This document shows, one piece after another, positions 60,573 through 64,000 of a DNA stretch of 64,000 bases. A program made the position numbers and the translations under genes. Origin of the DNA: Eucommia ulmoides (Eukaryota; Streptophyta; Magnoliopsida; Garryales; Eucommiaceae). The notes under the pieces are model-generated. The model saw nothing but the letters and a program-made list of their open reading frames with translations, made no database searches and was not told where the DNA came from. The stretch is taken from assembly GCA_016647705.1 (NCBI GenBank), contig CM028333.1:5053616-5117615 (forward strand), in the 5' to 3' direction. Position 1 is the first letter of the stretch; each line of letters opens with the position of its first letter.

Positions 60573-60996
60573 AAGTTTTAATTGATTTTTCCTACACGAA
60601 AGTTCGAGGGGTTTGAGTCCCTCGGACAACAAGCAGCTCCGTGGCTGCGCCACTGATTGCATTGTGAATATCATTATAATACTTTGATTCAGGACAAATT
60701 CTATCACTTTGTTCGCAAGAGATTATGAGAAGTCTAGTAATTCTGTCAAAAGTTAAAAAGTTATTATATTGCGAGTTAGTTGGATGAGTGGTGGGCCACA
60801 AATTATGACCCATGACCAAAGAACCCCAAATTTCAAAACAAATTTTTGATATAAGCAACCAGGAAATTCTACATTTTGTTGGGAATGTGTTTTTGCTTTT
60901 ACATTGTTGTTTCCTACATTCTTGCCTTATCATGTCGGCCTCTGTTATCTGAAACTCAACTGGAAGGACCAAAATGCGAGCAGCAAGCTTTATATG
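60573..60996. other. Probable 3' untranslated region of the PRAF-type gene
   Basis: Read on the minus strand this follows the stop codon of the RCC1/FYVE gene. A 126-residue open frame here has no family resemblance and lies in the expected trailer. I treat it as untranslated. Confidence 0.4.
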
Positions 60997-63900
60997 TCAG
61001 TCTGTAATTTGAATATTGTGCTTCTCGCATACCCTGGTCCCATTTTCAGACCACCATTTCTGTGCCTGTTCCTCTGAGAAACGTTTCCGGCTGTAGAAAC
61101 AACACAAGAAATATTCAACATTCACAACTTTAAGGTCGTGTTTGGTAGCACAGTATTGAAGGTTTGGAATTGGAGTTCGAAATGAACTCCTGTAAATTTT
61201 TAGGGTTTTTAATTCCATGAAACCAAACACTACCTAAACGTATTGCCTTTGCATATCCGGAGGGAGGGAGGGAGAGAAAGGGTTACCTGAAACGAATACG
61301 TTTTAGTTCATATCCACCCCCTGGTAAGGTGGAAACGCTAATGAACACACCCGGTTCGCCTTGGATCACCCGTTCTGCCTTTTCAGGTTGAGCCTTTGTT
61401 CCATTTGGCAAGTTTTGATTGGTCAAATTGTCGATCGACTCTGTGTGAGAGGCTACACTTGACATAAGGCTCAAATTAGGGAAACGGCGTAGAACATTGG
61501 CTATCTGTTCGCCATTGCATTCTGCATTGCTGCTCGGATTAGACCCTTCTGTCACAGCCACTCTTTTACCCATCTTCTTCAACTGATGATAAAAACCCCA
61601 AAAATATACAATATAGAATGAATTTCCCAAAGAAAATTTACAAATTTTTTTTTTCTTAAACATAAAAAGAATCTTACCTGTGCAGTGAGAGACATGATTA
61701 CATCATTTGCAGCCCTATATTTTTCAGATTCATCGGCTGCTAATGCCTTTGCCTCCGTCAATTGCCTTGATTTTTTATCAAGTTCAGCTTCAAGAACTTG
61801 AGATTTGCTAGCAAGCTCTTCCACCTAAAATTCATTAAACAGAATAATATCGATAATTTTACGAGTTCTTGGTGAAATTTATGCACATACAGTCTACTTG
61901 CTCAAAACAACTGTATGAGAAGTTCAGTGTTTTTGAATGTCTGCAAAATATTTTAGTAGTTTTTAAGTAGTGTAACGATTTTAGATTTTTGATTGGATTT
62001 CTAAAAAAATTACTTTAGAGTGCGTTCAGTGAATAGTGGATATTGTGACCATTGTGAAAAATCCTGGTTTAAATCTTTACAAACAGTCTTTTCTTTCTTA
62101 CCTGTGCCTTCAAACACATGATCTCATGGCTTAGACTTCCATTATTATTATGCTTTGAATCGTCAGTATGTATTGGTGGCAATCGCATCTGTGTTGGAGA
62201 TCGAAATGAGCTTGTTTTTCCAGACAGAGGAGACGTTGCCCTGGAAACCGTTCTTGAAGTGGGAACAGCAAAACCCAGAACATGATTTTTTGAAATCGGC
62301 GGTTTCAGCAAAGAAACACTTACCTTCTGACCATTCCCAACCGGAAGGGGAAACACACGCCTACCGTTGATCTCTCCTTTCGTCCTGTGCTTTGAGCTTC
62401 TGCTTCCTTCGATTTGACTGAACGAGTCCATTGACGAGAATCTAGAACCAACGGTGGTTTCTCCTTCGGCTAAGTCACTAACCTTATTGTTTATGCTTAT
62501 ATTTCCATTTCTGGGTTTAGGGATTTTTCCAAATGAAGAGGAAGATTCAACTGTTTTTTGTAGCTTGGTAAAGCAGTCATCACAGACACGGTAAGGCTTG
62601 TTCATGCTTGGCGCAAGTGAAGCCTTGAGTGATTTCCTACTGCTGCATGCTTTGCAGTAGACAAGCCCACAGTTATAACAGTTGCGCCGTTTTCTTCTGA
62701 AATTGAACTGACAATGACAGCCGGAGCATATGGAATTGTCGGCACATGTCATCGATTTGTGAAAACAGGTAACGGCGGTGAAATTCGAACCACAGGCGAT
62801 GCTTTTTACTTGTTTGTCTTTCAAAAACTCCACCAGGGTCGGCAAATCACGATCGTCATTGTCCCCGTGTCCGAGTTGACCTTTGGTTCCCTTTCCCCAT
62901 GTGTAAACCTCTGTTTTCGAGGTCAAAATCGCTATGTGATGGGACCCACAAGATATCTCCTGCACAAAACTGTCGGAAATTTTACCTTTGATTAGTGTGG
63001 GGGTCTTCCTGTCACCGATTGAATAGACACGCCCCGACGTCGCCAGAGCCACCGTCATGTTGTAGCCACAGGCCACTTGATGGAAGCCGATGTCGACCAA
63101 TGAAGCAACGCACTCCGGACTGAGTCTAGACCCTTTATCGCCATGACCGAGCTGACCGTTATCGCCATTTCCCCAAGTGAAGAGCTTTCCCGATAATGAA
63201 CCGTCGGATGGTCCTGAACCAGTTGGAGATTGGGGTGTTACTTCGACGACGGCAGCGGTGTGCCACACACCGCAAGCAACCCTCACCGTTCTCAGCCCTT
63301 TCAACGCCACCACTTCTTTCGGAAAAGTATTGCTAGTGTTATCTCCGTGGCCCAAAGCACCAAAAGTTCCGTCACCGAATGTAAACAGCCGGCAGGAAGA
63401 TGTTATGGCCGCTGTATGCCATGGCCCACATGATACATACATGACGTGTATACCATCAAAGAGGCCACTCACTTTTTTGGGTAGCCAATGGCTGGATTTG
63501 CTCCCGTGCCCTAGCAAACCGGTGTTGTAACTTCCGTCGCCCCACGTGTATAGATCGCCGGAGAGTGTGACGGCACAGGTGTGATACTCGCCACAGGCGA
63601 TCATTTCGATTTTCATGCCGCTAAGATAATCGATCAGCTTAGGGTTGGAAACATCGGAATCTGCTCCGTGCCCAAGCCTACCCCCCGACTCCTCTCCCCA
63701 ACTGAACATATCGCCTTGTTTCGTGACAAGCGCGGCATGCCTGCTTCCACAGGCGATGCCGTGAATATCAAGGACAACCGTCGACTCCAGTCTCTTTGGT
63801 AAATAGCTATCTGTTTTGGCGCTGCCGGATTTGCCGATTCTGGTGACACCGCCACCCAATATTCCATCGCCTGTGCCTTCTCCCCAGATGAAGACATCGC

Positions 63901-64000
63901 CCAGGGCTTCGAAATCTTCGTGACAGGAGCCTTGGCTCGACGAACTCACAGCGCTGGACAGACTGATGCGAACCGTCTCAGAGGCAGAGCTCCGGCCGTT
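60997..64000 (-). CDS. PRAF-type protein (RCC1 repeats, FYVE zinc finger, BRX), N-terminus outside window
   Basis: Minus-strand exons: beyond 64000 to 62102, then 61824-61678, 61582-61287 and 61090-60997, with GT/AG junctions and consistent phase. They encode the last 811 residues. The first exon carries about seven RCC1 repeats (GDVFIWGEG, GDMFSWGEESGGRLGHG, GDLYTWGDGS, GKLFTWGNGDNGQLGHGD, TEVYTWGKGTKGQLGHGD), then a FYVE finger (about 62574-62745; CSGCHCQF...RRKRRNCYNCGLVYC...VCDDC) and a Ser-rich linker. The 147-bp exon is a coiled coil (ELASKSQVLEAELDKKSRQL). The last two exons form a BRX domain (GVFISVSTLPGG...RKRFSEEQAQKWWSENGTRV). Plant PRAF proteins also have an N-terminal PH domain and are about 1,100 residues, so about 290 residues lie off the right edge. 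The family binds phosphoinositides at membranes and may regulate small GTPases. As usual in this family, the basic motif of the FYVE finger differs from the animal RHHCR form. Confidence 0.95.

Noticed and set aside
60592-60972. 126-residue minus-strand frame downstream of the PRAF-type gene
   Set aside because: No domain or family resemblance. It lies in the expected 3' untranslated region next to a MITE.

Overview
This is nuclear DNA from a flowering plant, most likely a eudicot. It is strongly AT-rich and full of plant transposons and LTR fossils. It carries intron-containing genes typical of plants: a 40S ribosomal protein S9, a mitochondrial GAMETE CELL DEFECTIVE 1-like protein, a PLS-type pentatricopeptide repeat protein, and an RCC1/FYVE/BRX (PRAF-type) protein. 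I cannot name the species.

Layout. From 1 to about 26 kb I find no intact gene. This stretch holds two copies of a long LTR (1-2238 and 13670-16627, the second a solo LTR inside an older gag fossil), TRIM-like miniature LTR arrays, several inverted-repeat elements, an unusual 1.4 kb field of GTTAAC palindromes (7.6-9.05 kb), local tandem duplications, and a decayed coiled-coil reading frame with its own TATA box (22.9-23.4 kb). At 26.5-27.0 kb there is one compact intronless gene for a small acidic, probably nuclear, protein. From 27 to 46 kb the DNA is again transposon-derived: TRIM arrays, a Ty1/copia RNase H remnant, a second copy of the long-TIR element with a perfect 8-bp target duplication, an LTR family in inverted arrangement (34-37.3 kb, with a further copy at 41.5-42.5 kb), and two nearly abutting Athila-like LTRs, one of which carries a hAT MITE.

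The gene-rich part is 46.5-64 kb. RPS9 (minus strand, three exons) and the GCD1-like gene (plus strand, three exons) are divergent; their start codons lie about 1.06 kb apart. The first GCD1 intron is 4.3 kb long because it contains an antisense gag-protease LTR element, which itself contains a hAT MITE; both insertions keep their target-site duplications. Related Tourist-like MITEs sit in RPS9 intron 2 and GCD1 intron 2. The intronless PPR gene (plus) and the PRAF gene (minus, running off the right edge) converge, with a small MITE between them.

The genes do not form a pathway. Three serve basic cell functions: cytosolic translation, mitochondrial function in gametes, and organelle RNA processing. 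The fourth is a signalling or trafficking regulator. I found no CRISPR array, no rRNA or tRNA gene, and no clear new multi-gene system. The most unusual features are the GTTAAC palindrome field, the long-TIR/8-bp-TSD element family with G-rich palindromic cores, the LTR families with repeated GTCGAC-like or GC-rich dyads, and a 76-bp tandem duplication that covers the stop codon of the PPR gene.
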